A stretch of 64,000 nucleotides of DNA from the NCBI GenBank assembly GCA_044228795.1, contig JBGAUE010000009.1, positions 79,603 to 143,602 on the forward strand, read 5' to 3'. Below, piece by piece: positions 7,377 to 15,478 of this stretch (position 1 is its first letter; every line of letters begins with the position of its first letter). The translations under genes were made by a program, and so were the position numbers. The notes beneath the pieces are model-generated. The model ran no database searches and was not told where the DNA came from. It was given only the letters and a program-made list of their open reading frames with translations. This DNA is from M0108 sp044228795. Lineage in GTDB: Bacteria > Pseudomonadota > Gammaproteobacteria > Chromatiales > Chromatiaceae.

Positions 7377-9908
7377 TTACAGGGCCATCGGCACGGTGCT
7401 GCCCGGACAGTCTTGTCCAGGGGTGCCGCCGACGCAGAAGGGCACCATCATCTCGTTGTCCTCGTGCTCGACGATGTGGCAGTGCCACACGTACAAGCCC
7501 CCGATATCGAACAATGCCCGAACCGTCGTGACCTCACCCGGGTAGGCGATGACCGTGTCCTTGTAGCCCGTCTCCGTTGGCTCCGGTCCCCTCGCCGGGA
7601 ATAAGGTATCGCGCATTGCAGGCATCTGAGGCATCCCGGTCAAGGGGTCGATCACCAGAGGCTGGCGGTCGATGACCTTGAAGCGCACCAAGTGGATGTG
7701 AATTGGATGGGCATCGACCGTGAAGTTGTACATCTCCCAGTCTTCGGTGGCGTCCAGGGCCGGATTCTGGGTGATAGGGTCGGCCCAGAATTGCGGTGTC
7801 GGCATCAAGCCCGGCATGGTCCCCAGCAGCGCCTCCTTCGGCGCGAAGGGCACAGCGCCGAGTTGGGCGCAGATGGAAGCGATGGTGCCTGGGGCAGCGG
7901 GTCGCGGCAGGGTCAGGACGGTCTTCTTAACCTTACCCGTCAACGCATTGGCCTTGACACAGATTTGCTCGGACTCGGCCTCGTTCAGGCTGACCTGACG
8001 GGTGATGGAGGCGTTCCCGATTGGGATGTCCGTCGGCAGGACTAGGCTTGCCACCGGCGTACTGGGATCGGCCCCAGCGGCCGGGCCGACTGTGAAGGAC
8101 ATCACCTGGCCCGTGGTATCCTTGTCGGAGAGAGGAGCCGCCGGGAAGCCTCCGAAGGGGGCGTCAGGTCCCGTATTGATCATGCGCACTACCGTACCTG
8201 GAGCCATACCCGTGAAGTCCAGGATGACGTCTGCACGCTCGGCAGGGGACATCAGCAAGCCCTGACTCGGGTTAGCCGAAGGCACTGCGACCGGAACGGT
8301 ACCATTACCCGGCAGTGGCGTGGCGAAGCCGGTGGTAACCTGCACCACCTGCGGCAAAAATCCCTGCTCCGCGCCGATCTGGTAGATCGGCATTTCGACG
8401 AACTTGGCTCGGTTGACCAGATTCTGGCTGTTCAAGGTGTAGGCGTTCGTTGCTGGAACACAGGTTGTGACCTTCTTCTTGGTCGTGCACTTGGGGGGCA
8501 CGATCCACACGGAGAGATTCAGGAATCGCGCATCGGAACCATTTAAAAGGCGCAAGCGGTAGCGCTCCGGGGCAACCTGGAGGTCAGGCCAAGTGTTGCC
8601 ATTGACCACAATGGTGTTGCCGAAGAACTCGGGGTTCCAAATCGGCGCAATATCCGAGCAGGTCTTCGTGGCCCCGCAGGTAGCCGGATCGGAGGGAACG
8701 TAAGGTATAGTCGCGTTCGGTCGGATGAAGTTGAAGAAGTCCCGGCTCCCGGGATAGAAGAGGGTCCCGTCCGCGTTGAAAGAACGGTCCTGGATGGCAA
8801 TCGGGATCTCGCGGATCGCCGCCCGGCAGGTGGCATCAAAGTTGGGATCGCAGCCTCCTGCGGTTGGATCCGTCGGACGCCCGCCCGCGCCGGCACCCGG
8901 CAACACGCCCGTGGCCGGGCTGTCCGGGACCGTTTGGGTGGTTACCGGGTCGGTGTAAGTGCCACGGATCAGCCAGAAGCCCGCCGGTCCCGCATACACG
9001 TTGTTGTGGGTCATGCCCAGGGTGTGATCGTGGTACCAGATGGTGGTCGCGGCCTGGTCGTTCCGGTAGCTGAAGAAGGCGGAGCCAGGCAGGGCGTTCG
9101 CACCGTTCGCCTGCCCGAACTGGGCGCCCTGCGTGGCGTAGCCAACCGGTATGTTGCTTGCGTCCGGGAGCCACCAGGCCTCGGGGTAGCCATCGCTGTC
9201 CGGATTGACGTGAGCACCGTGCACATGGGTGATCATAGGCACCGGACCGGTGTAGGGCAGCCCAAGGCCCGGATTGACCAGGCTGCTCGGATCCGGGCGG
9301 CAGTCTGTGCGAATGGTACCGTCCGCGCAGGTCAGCTTGCCGGGGTTCGCCCAGTGCAGGCTCTGGTCTACCGATCCCGTGACCACATGGGGCAGGAAGG
9401 TCCGCATCGGGTTGCCAGAGGGGTAGGGCTTGCCAGTGCCGGGGTCGATCGCCACTAGCTCATTAATCCAGCGAATGTTGGTAGGGTTGCCGGAGGTTGT
9501 CTCGACTGTGAATGCGGGGTAGTTGAAGGAGGATTGTGTCGCAGGGACGGGCGCGACGCCCCCAGGCGGAATCGGGTCGTCGGCACGGCCATAGCTCCAG
9601 ACCGTAGTTGCGGGGAAAGGATCCGTGCGCCCATTGACCGTGTTCCAGATTCCGCCCGGCAGGATCTGCTGCTGGAACTGGCGCTCGGCGATGTTGTAGT
9701 CGGCTGTGGCACCCTGGTCGTAGGCGGACGCGCCTGCGCTCTTAGGCATCTCCGGCGGGATGACCAGCGGGATGACGTACTTGGGGATAGTCAAGGGGTC
9801 CAGGGTGCCCCCAGGTATCGGCGCTGCCAGGGCGGTGCTGACCCCCAGCGCCAGGGGGGTCAGGAGCAGGGCGCTCCTTTTCAGGATGGGTAGGGTGCTC
9901 GGATACAT
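7377..9908 (-). CDS. Large multicopper oxidase
   Basis: 843 residues, exported (signal peptide ending STALA-AP). All four copper-binding segments are present: HVHGAHV near residue 228, WYHDHTLGMT near 291, AHPIHIHLVRF near 736 and WHCHIVEHEDNEMM at 808-821, giving one type 1 copper (Cys810, two His, axial Met820) and the trinuclear T2/T3 centre. Multicopper oxidases oxidise phenols, bilirubin, Cu(I), Fe(II) or Mn(II) with O2. The enzyme is long compared with CueO/CotA (about 500 residues), with inserted Pro/Gly-rich segments in the middle; large members include candidates for metal oxidation, but the substrate cannot be read from sequence. AAGGAG precedes the ATG. A sigma-54 promoter match lies upstream. 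Confidence 0.9.
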   Translation of the reverse strand: MYPSTLPILKRSALLLTPLALGVSTALAAPIPGGTLDPLTIPKYVIPLVIPPEMPKSAGASAYDQGATADYNIAERQFQQQILPGGIWNTVNGRTDPFPATTVWSYGRADDPIPPGGVAPVPATQSSFNYPAFTVETTSGNPTNIRWINELVAIDPGTGKPYPSGNPMRTFLPHVVTGSVDQSLHWANPGKLTCADGTIRTDCRPDPSSLVNPGLGLPYTGPVPMITHVHGAHVNPDSDGYPEAWWLPDASNIPVGYATQGAQFGQANGANALPGSAFFSYRNDQAATTIWYHDHTLGMTHNNVYAGPAGFWLIRGTYTDPVTTQTVPDSPATGVLPGAGAGGRPTDPTAGGCDPNFDATCRAAIREIPIAIQDRSFNADGTLFYPGSRDFFNFIRPNATIPYVPSDPATCGATKTCSDIAPIWNPEFFGNTIVVNGNTWPDLQVAPERYRLRLLNGSDARFLNLSVWIVPPKCTTKKKVTTCVPATNAYTLNSQNLVNRAKFVEMPIYQIGAEQGFLPQVVQVTTGFATPLPGNGTVPVAVPSANPSQGLLMSPAERADVILDFTGMAPGTVVRMINTGPDAPFGGFPAAPLSDKDTTGQVMSFTVGPAAGADPSTPVASLVLPTDIPIGNASITRQVSLNEAESEQICVKANALTGKVKKTVLTLPRPAAPGTIASICAQLGAVPFAPKEALLGTMPGLMPTPQFWADPITQNPALDATEDWEMYNFTVDAHPIHIHLVRFKVIDRQPLVIDPLTGMPQMPAMRDTLFPARGPEPTETGYKDTVIAYPGEVTTVRALFDIGGLYVWHCHIVEHEDNEMMVPFCVGGTPGQDCPGSTVPMAL

Positions 9909-9991
9909 GGCTTAGGTACTCCTTCGTCTCGCTAGGTTGGGAGCGGCTCTAGGGTTGCTTGCGTGTTACGCCGTATTGGACGCAACGCGTC

Positions 9992-10014
9992 GGGTCCCCG
10001 GATGCTTCGGACCC
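9992..10014. repeat. Inverted repeat in the oxidase 5' leader
   Basis: GGGTCC at 9992-9997 and GGACCC at 10009-10014 form a 6-bp stem with an 11-base loop, between the predicted transcription start and the oxidase ATG. It could be a leader hairpin or an operator; nothing more can be said. Confidence 0.3.
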
Positions 10015-10054
10015 CTGACATCAGGCCACGTCTGGGGTTGGTACCAAGGGGTAC

Positions 10055-10070
10055 GGCAACATCTAAGCCA
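10055..10070 (-). promoter_or_regulatory. Sigma-54 (-24/-12) promoter for the multicopper oxidase
   Basis: The minus strand reads TGGCTTAGATGTTGCC. GG and GC are exactly 10 bases apart, as in the consensus TGGCAC-N5-TTGC, and TGGC and TTGC are both intact. It would start transcription near 10043, about 135 bases ahead of the oxidase ATG. A sigma-54 activator gene is transcribed divergently next door, which supports the call. Confidence 0.6.
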
Positions 10071-10355
10071 TAAATGGGAAAATCTCAGATGAGCCGGGAA
10101 CTTTCCGCCCCGGTTGTAATAGCCGATGGATGGCTATACCCTACAGGGGTGCGTTGTGGGATTGCAGGACTTGGTGGGATGGCACTGCTTAGTAACTGTA
10201 TTGACAATTCTTTTCTTGTTTGTCGGGGACTGGATGCAGGCCCCGTGCGCCAAACCTGGCGGCCGGGGTGAGGGTGTGCCGAGCTTCTCTGGGGACCCAA
10301 ACGAGGGATGATGAAGCTACCAGGCAAGGGCCACGCAGGGGGGATTAGAGGGGGC

Positions 10356-10374
10356 TGACACATGACATGTGACA
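10356..10374. promoter_or_regulatory. Palindromic operator candidate 1
   Basis: A 19-base near-palindrome, TGACACATGACATGTGACA, with 8 of 9 pairs matching around a central A. It lies about 290 bases upstream of the sigma-54 promoter match and about 155 bases before the activator ATG, a position typical of enhancer sites. Confidence 0.5.
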
Positions 10375-10380
10375 GCTGGC

Positions 10381-10418
10381 ACCTGACACGGCCCCGGGTT
10401 GTCAGGTGACAAGCTGTC
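10381..10418. promoter_or_regulatory. Operator candidates 2 and 3
   Basis: ACCTGACA (10381-10388) and TGTCAGGT (10400-10407) are perfect 8-bp inverted arms with an 11-base spacer. Directly behind, GACAAGCTGTC (10408-10418) repeats the GACA/TGTC arms with a 3-base spacer. They share the TGACA/TGTCA core with the palindrome at 10356, so together they look like an array for one dimeric regulator, most simply the adjacent activator. Confidence 0.5.
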
Positions 10419-10527
10419 GTAGTGTCCCAGGCCTTTCCAAAAGGCGTAACCACAGCGCCGACTCTGGCACAAATCTGATTAAGAAGAATCTAGCCTAAAC
10501 GGATCAGGCCAGCAGGAGGTGGAACGA

Positions 10528-11913
10528 ATGCACATTCCCATCGATCTCGAGTCCTTGGTCGAGATGCACGACCAACCCTTCGTTATCCTCGATGGGCTAA
10601 AACGCATCCTGGTCGTCAACCAGGCTTACGCCGAGGCCTTCGGCGTCGACCGTAGGGACGTTGTCGGTCGCCCGTGCCATACCCTGCTGTGCCGCCAAGG
10701 CACAGCCGGTTGCCCCTGTGGGAACCAGGGCCTTAGCTGCCCCTTCCAGAAGGTCTTTGATGGTCAGGCCACCCTCACAGAGAGTTGTAACCAACTCGAT
10801 GCGGAGGGTCGGGAGCATCGCCTGAGCATCCAGGCATACCCCCTGCGCACGGGTAATGGCCAGGTCTATGTCGGGGAGTTGATCCAGAGGGATGCGACCC
10901 GCCACCACCCGCCCCCCGACAACCCTGGCCGCGCAAGGATGGGTCTGGTCGGGTCTTCCCCTGCCTTTCTGGAGGCCATGAAACGGCTCCGGAAGGCCAG
11001 TAACTCCGATGTTCCTGTGCTGCTGCTAGGGGAGACGGGTACTGGCAAGGAACTGGCGGCCGCTTATGTCCATAGCCAGTCGCGACGACGGGATAAACCC
11101 TTCCTGACCCTTGATTGCACGGCACTGACCCAGGAACTCTTCGTGAGCGAGGTCTTTGGACACGAGAAAGGCGCTTTCACCGGCAGTACCGGGGCAAAGC
11201 GCGGCCTTTACGAACTGGCTGACAAGGGGACCCTGTTCCTTGACGAGGTGGGGGAAATGGCCCTGCCCCTGCAGGCTAAGCTCCTGCGGATCTTGGAAAG
11301 TGGGCAATTCCGGCGGTTAGGCAGCAACCACACCCGGCGCGCCGATGTGCGCATCATCTGCGCGACCAATCGGGAATTGCGCGACGTCCCCTGGTTTCGT
11401 ACAGACCTCTATTTCCGCATCGCCTGCATGACGGTGCGGCTGCCGAAGCTGGCGGATCGCCTCGACGACATCCCGGTTCTGGCCAAGGCGCTCCTCGGGC
11501 GTATCGCCCGGTCCTACGGCCAAATCCTGCGTATCGATGATGATGCCCTGGTTCAGCTCCAGGGCTACCACTACCCGGGTAACGTCCGCGAACTACGTAA
11601 CATCCTCTGGATAGCGGCCGTGAACAGCGAGGAGGGGCTGATCACTGCCAGGCATATCCGCGAAGCCCTCCCGGAATCCATCACTGACCCGAGCCCGGAG
11701 CCCCTGGTAGAGGGCCCGGCCCTGGTGGGTCATCCCCCCCCGAAGGCCCAGCCCCAGAAGCCTCAACCCGTCCTTAGCGATCCCGTCTCGGAGTTCGAAC
11801 GTCTGGCCAGTGTTCTGCGCCGGCACCAGGGCAATCGCCGCCTGGTCGCACAGGAACTCGCGGTCAGCGAACGGACCATCTATCGCAAACTGCGTCAGTT
11901 CGGGCTAAGTTGA
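10528..11913 (+). CDS. Sigma-54-dependent transcriptional activator with Cys-rich PAS domain
   Basis: 461 residues from the ATG at 10528, with a perfect AGGAGGT at 10514-10520. Residues 1-130 form a PAS-like sensor carrying a Cys cluster at about 50-72 (CHTLLC, then CPCGNQGLSC), suggesting a metal, Fe-S or thiol-redox signal. Residues 150-390 are the AAA+ domain: Walker A GETGTGKE, GAFTGS at the sigma-54 contact loop (usual form GAFTGA), Walker B-type TLFLDEVGE, and an R-finger region. A Pro-rich linker leads to a Fis-type helix-turn-helix at the end (RRLVAQELAVSERTIYRKL). No receiver domain is present, so it senses its signal directly. It probably drives the divergent oxidase gene. Confidence 0.88.
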   Translation: MHIPIDLESLVEMHDQPFVILDGLKRILVVNQAYAEAFGVDRRDVVGRPCHTLLCRQGTAGCPCGNQGLSCPFQKVFDGQATLTESCNQLDAEGREHRLSIQAYPLRTGNGQVYVGELIQRDATRHHPPPDNPGRARMGLVGSSPAFLEAMKRLRKASNSDVPVLLLGETGTGKELAAAYVHSQSRRRDKPFLTLDCTALTQELFVSEVFGHEKGAFTGSTGAKRGLYELADKGTLFLDEVGEMALPLQAKLLRILESGQFRRLGSNHTRRADVRIICATNRELRDVPWFRTDLYFRIACMTVRLPKLADRLDDIPVLAKALLGRIARSYGQILRIDDDALVQLQGYHYPGNVRELRNILWIAAVNSEEGLITARHIREALPESITDPSPEPLVEGPALVGHPPPKAQPQKPQPVLSDPVSEFERLASVLRRHQGNRRLVAQELAVSERTIYRKLRQFGLS

Positions 11914-11915
11914 GG

Positions 11916-11940
11916 CCTGGCCTGGCCTGGCCTGGCCTGG
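11916..11940. repeat. Five tandem CCTGG units
   Basis: Five perfect 5-base units directly behind the activator stop codon. Each unit is also a CCWGG (Dcm-type) site. It may be slippage; no function is evident. Confidence 0.7.
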
Positions 11941-12221
11941 CGCACCTCGTGCACCCACGGCGCCTTGGACAAATCCAGCCGGTATATCCTGTCACCTGGG
12001 GCTCTGAACCCGGGTTTCCCCCAGGGTCTGGAACCAAGGCAGCCCTGGCGGCTGGGATGGGTCAGCCGTGTCTCTCACCCCGATGTTTGAATTCCTGGGC
12101 TCCTCTTTGCCTACCGCGAACCTCCCCGAGCCCGGTAGCGCGCGCCAGCAATCTATACTCTGCTCTATCGGGCATTCCCGATGCCTCCTGGCGGCTTGCC
12201 AGTGGCTCTTGGAGAACCGCA

Positions 12222-12569
12222 ATGAGCGCGAAGTGGATCGGACCCGACGAGAATCTCACCATCGGTGAAATAGGCTTTCTAGTGCGTCTGCACCAGGAGA
12301 TCGAAGGCTGGGAGCGCGTCATCCTGCGCGATACGCCTGTCTATACCCATCGCTCGCGGCAACCCCTGCTCGAGGGCTGGTGCGGTACTTTCAACAACCT
12401 TTCAACCTACGGCGAGGGTATGGTCAAGGTGGAGCGTATCGCGCGCAATGGCCGGGCCTTGGTGCGCTCCCTGGATGGCGAAGAATTGGTCGCAGCCCTC
12501 GAGGAACTGGGCTATCCCGAACTGACGCCGGACCCCGCTTGCGCTCAGGGATCCTTTGATGGCTCGTGA
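12222..12569 (+). CDS. Hypothetical protein, 115 residues
   Basis: I do not recognise this protein. It begins MSAKWIGPDENLTIGEIGFLV at an ATG with GGAG nine bases upstream; the frame is open further up but upstream residues are low-complexity and not protein-like. It is soluble, mixed alpha/beta by appearance, acidic, and has a GWCGTFNNLSTYGEGMVKVERI core with two aromatic-rich turns. Codon use matches the neighbours. It lies between the sigma-54 activator and the convergent sthA gene. Confidence 0.6.
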   Translation: MSAKWIGPDENLTIGEIGFLVRLHQEIEGWERVILRDTPVYTHRSRQPLLEGWCGTFNNLSTYGEGMVKVERIARNGRALVRSLDGEELVAALEELGYPELTPDPACAQGSFDGS

Positions 12570-12579
12570 CCTAGGCGAG

Positions 12580-12732
12580 TTACGAACGATGGTTTGCCTG
12601 GTTCATCTGGCCTGCAGGACGCGGTCTGGTGGCAATGGCCTCGCGCACGGCTTGATGATTTTCCAGGTTCACGGCGTTGCGCCAGGAGTCCAAGATTGCG
12701 GCAGCCGCTTTAAAATAATCGATTAAGCCCAT
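12580..12732 (-). CDS. Possible 50-codon small ORF overlapping the sthA end
   Basis: An ATG at 12732 overlaps the last seven codons of sthA in another frame and opens a 50-residue ORF beginning MGLIDYFKAAAAILDSWRNA. The sequence is helical and amphipathic-looking with a plausible composition (Ala, Asn, Arg) and codon use like a gene, continuing well beyond the sthA stop. There is no Shine-Dalgarno, so expression would need coupling to sthA termination. I know no homologue. Confidence 0.3.
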   Translation of the reverse strand: MGLIDYFKAAAAILDSWRNAVNLENHQAVREAIATRPRPAGQMNQANHRS

Positions 12733-14107
12733 TCAAGGCCGCCACCCGGTAGGCCTCGGCCATGGTGGGGTAGTTAAAGGTGGTGTTGACGAAGTAGCGC
12801 AGGCTATTGGCCTCCCCCTTCTGCGACATGATGGCCTGGCCGATGTGGACGATCTCCGAGGCCTGTTCGCCGAAGCAGTGGATGCCAAGGATGGCCAGGG
12901 TTTCGCGGTGAAAGAGGATCTTGAGCATGCCGACGGTGTGCCCCGTGATCTGGGCGCGGGCCAGGGTGCGGAAGTTGGCGTGGGCGACCTCGTAGGGGAT
13001 CTGGGCGGCGGTGAGTTCGCGCTCATTGCGGCCTAGGGAACTAATCTCCGGAACCGTGTAGATTCCGGTCGGGAATTCCTCGATCAGGGACCAGTCGCAC
13101 TGGCCGGCGGCGATGTGGGCCCCGACGAAACGTCCCTGATCATAGCTGGCGCTCGCCAGGGCGGGTGGGCCGGCCACGTCGCCCGCGGCGTAGATATGGG
13201 GGAGGGCGGTCTGGTAGCTGGCATTGACGTCGAGTTGACCACGGCGATTAGGGGTCAGGCCGATCTCCTCCAGGCCCAGGTTGGCGGTATTCCCGCTGCG
13301 GCCATTGGCCCAGAGCAGCAAGTCGGTTTTGAACTTTTTGCCAGACTGGCAGTGGAGGACGACCCCGTCCTCATTGGTCTCCACGGCGGCGTAGGTCTCA
13401 TCGTGGCGGATGACGACGCCCTGCTGACGCAGGTGGTAGCTGAGGGCGTCGGTGATTTCGTCGTCGAGGAAAGAGAGGAGCCGGTCGCGGGTATCGACCA
13501 GGTTCACCTTGACGTCGAGATTGGTGAAGATGGATGCGTATTCACAGCCAATGACCCCGGCGCCATAGATGGTGATGGAGCGCGGGGTATAGCCAAGACG
13601 CAGCACCGAATCGCTGTCAAGAATGCGGGGATGGCTGAAGTCAAGGTCCGGGGGATGGTAGGGACGGGAACCGGTGGCGATGACGAAGTGGTCCGCGCTC
13701 AGGATCTCGGCCACACCCTCCGGCCGTGGCACCTGGATATGGTGGTCATCGACGAAGCAGGCCCGACCAAAGATGACGTCCACCCGGTTGCGATGATAGT
13801 AGCGGTAGCGGGTGCTGACCTGGGCCTCGATGACGTGGTCCGCTGCCCGGATGATGTCGGGGAACTCGACTTCGACCTGATCGAGGGTGTGCTGAAACAA
13901 GGGATTGCGCCGGTAGTCCGCCAGCATCTGAATGGAGTGACGCAAGGCCTTGCTGGGGATGGTGCCCCAGTGCGTACAGCCACCCCCCACCTTGTCGTGG
14001 GCCTCGATCACGGCTACCTTCTGGCCGGCTTTGCAGAGCTTCATGGCGGCGCCTTCACCCGCCGGTCCCGTGCCGATGATGATGGTGTCGAAGGTTCTTG
14101 GCTTCAT
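12710..14107 (-). CDS. sthA: Soluble NAD(P)+ transhydrogenase
   Basis: 465 residues, matching the 466 of the E. coli enzyme. It moves hydride between NADPH and NAD+ through FAD, balancing cytoplasmic nicotinamide pools. Visible parts: FAD-binding IIIGTGPAGEGAA, the pseudo-disulfide segment GGGCTHWGTIPSKALRH (the second redox Cys of lipoamide dehydrogenases is replaced by Thr, as expected for this family), the NAD(P) fold IYGAGVIGCEYASIF, a second FAD motif IYAAGDVAGPPALAS and the dimerisation domain ending LNGLNRLF. The start is the ATG at 14107 (GGGGGG upstream). It is divergent from the SQR-like gene, from which it is about 125 bases away. Confidence 0.92.
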   Translation of the reverse strand: MKPRTFDTIIIGTGPAGEGAAMKLCKAGQKVAVIEAHDKVGGGCTHWGTIPSKALRHSIQMLADYRRNPLFQHTLDQVEVEFPDIIRAADHVIEAQVSTRYRYYHRNRVDVIFGRACFVDDHHIQVPRPEGVAEILSADHFVIATGSRPYHPPDLDFSHPRILDSDSVLRLGYTPRSITIYGAGVIGCEYASIFTNLDVKVNLVDTRDRLLSFLDDEITDALSYHLRQQGVVIRHDETYAAVETNEDGVVLHCQSGKKFKTDLLLWANGRSGNTANLGLEEIGLTPNRRGQLDVNASYQTALPHIYAAGDVAGPPALASASYDQGRFVGAHIAAGQCDWSLIEEFPTGIYTVPEISSLGRNERELTAAQIPYEVAHANFRTLARAQITGHTVGMLKILFHRETLAILGIHCFGEQASEIVHIGQAIMSQKGEANSLRYFVNTTFNYPTMAEAYRVAALNGLNRLF

Positions 14108-14232
14108 CTGTACACTTCCCCCCTTGTCCAAAGTAACCGGCTTGAGCCCCAAGGCGTCATCCCTGCCACCTGTGGCTTATGGCTTCGCACCACGATTCAT
14201 TCATTCATCGAGAATCCCACCAGGAGATACCC

Positions 14233-15357
14233 ATGCCTCGCGTCACCGTCGTTGGTGCCGGCTTCGCCGCCCTGACCGCCGTCCGCGCCCTCCACAAGGC
14301 TGGTGGCATGCAGATCACGGTAGTGAGCCCCAAGGCCGAATTCGTCTATCTGCCCGGTCTCATCTGGATCCCGGCGGGCCTCCGTCGCGCCGAGGATCTG
14401 CGCTTGCCCCTTGGCCCCTTTTTTCGACGCCTGGGGGTCGAACACCGGGCGGCGGAGGCCCTGAGCCTGAGCGCCGATGGCCGGGTTCTGGAGACCAGCG
14501 CGGGTCCCGTCGAGAATGAGGGCATCATCATCGCCTCTGGCGGGCGCTTCATCAAGAAATTGCCAGGCATCGAACACGCCATTACGCCCTGTGAGGGGAT
14601 TGCGGCCGCCGAGGGCATCCGCGATCGCCTTCGCGAGATGAAGGAGGGTGTTATCGCCCTGGGGTTCGCTGGAAACCCTCTGGAGCCCCAGGCCATGAGG
14701 GGTGGGCCCATGTTCGAGTTCCTCTTTGGCATCGATCGCCAATTGCGCCAGGAGGGGCGCCGGGACCAGTTCAAGCTGGTCTTTTTCAGCCCGGCGGACA
14801 AGCCAGGAAATCGGCTGGGACCCAAGGCCGTCGCCGGCCTAATGACGGAGATGCGTAAGCGTGACATCCAGACCCACCTCGGTCACAAACTCAAGGGCTT
14901 CAGTGAGACCGGGGTGAGCACGGAGGGGGGTGATTTCGCCGCCGACCTGATTGTCTTTATGCCCGGAATGACGGGCAACACCTGGTTTGATAATACTGGC
15001 CTGCCGCGATCCCCGGGTGGCCTGATCCAGGCAGACGCTCACTGCCGGGTTACCGGCCGGGAGCGGGTCTATGTCGCTGGCGATTCCGGCAGCTTTCCAG
15101 GACCGGACTGGATGCCTAAGCAAGCCCATATGGCGGACCTTCAGGCTCGGGCAGCGGTCGGCAACCTGCTGGCAGAGTTCCGGGGCGAAACGCCCAGCGG
15201 GACCTTCAAGGTCGAACTGGTTTGTATTGTCGATGCCATGGATCGAGGCATGCTGGTGGCCCGCACCGAGAAATACAACCTGATGCTGCCCTCCAGCCGG
15301 CTTTTCCATTGGATGAAGCGTGCCTTCGAGTGGTGGTATCTGCGACCCTACCGCTGA
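14233..15357 (+). CDS. SQR-like FAD-dependent pyridine nucleotide-disulfide oxidoreductase
   Basis: 374 residues with an FAD fold (VTVVGAGFAALTAVRAL), a VYVAGDSGSFPG second FAD motif and the amphipathic C-terminal helices (HWMKRAFEWWYLRPYR) by which sulfide:quinone oxidoreductases sit on the membrane. Of the three Cys used by classical SQR, Cys120 and Cys331 (LVCIVDAMDRG) are plausibly kept, but the central one is absent: the segment reads LEPQAMRGGPMFEF. It may therefore be an atypical SQR, a flavocytochrome-c-like subunit or a quinone reductase for another substrate. AGGAG precedes the ATG. Confidence 0.7.
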   Translation: MPRVTVVGAGFAALTAVRALHKAGGMQITVVSPKAEFVYLPGLIWIPAGLRRAEDLRLPLGPFFRRLGVEHRAAEALSLSADGRVLETSAGPVENEGIIIASGGRFIKKLPGIEHAITPCEGIAAAEGIRDRLREMKEGVIALGFAGNPLEPQAMRGGPMFEFLFGIDRQLRQEGRRDQFKLVFFSPADKPGNRLGPKAVAGLMTEMRKRDIQTHLGHKLKGFSETGVSTEGGDFAADLIVFMPGMTGNTWFDNTGLPRSPGGLIQADAHCRVTGRERVYVAGDSGSFPGPDWMPKQAHMADLQARAAVGNLLAEFRGETPSGTFKVELVCIVDAMDRGMLVARTEKYNLMLPSSRLFHWMKRAFEWWYLRPYR

Positions 15358-15405
15358 AGCCGGGCGGCACGACAGGGGCTGCCAGGCGATTCATCCTGAG
15401 AAAAA

Positions 15406-15432
15406 AGGCCGGTAGTTGCGCTACCGGCCTTT
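15406..15432 (-). terminator. Bidirectional terminator
   Basis: A 10-bp perfect stem (15406-15415 with 15421-15430) with a 5-base loop is flanked by A's on the left (15401-15406), which give a T-tract on the minus strand, and by TT on the right. It serves the RRM gene and possibly the SQR-like gene, which converge here. Confidence 0.8.
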
Positions 15433-15478
15433 AGGGGCAGCTAGACGACGAGACAAGCCCGCCGCCTTGGGTCAACGC

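Noticed and set aside
11910..12221. N-terminal extension of the 115-residue hypothetical protein
   Set aside because: The upstream frame begins in the CCTGG tandem repeat and reads as low-complexity; the ATG at 12222 has a proper ribosome-binding site.
12710..14107. sthA as the missing lipoamide dehydrogenase (E3) for sucAB
   Set aside because: The second redox Cys is replaced by Thr, as in soluble transhydrogenases, so it cannot do lipoamide chemistry.
13115..14275. 386-codon open frame on the plus strand opposite sthA
   Set aside because: It is the antisense shadow of a well-conserved enzyme; GC-rich codons leave the opposite strand open. Its translation is rich in Gly/Asp/Val with no family motif.
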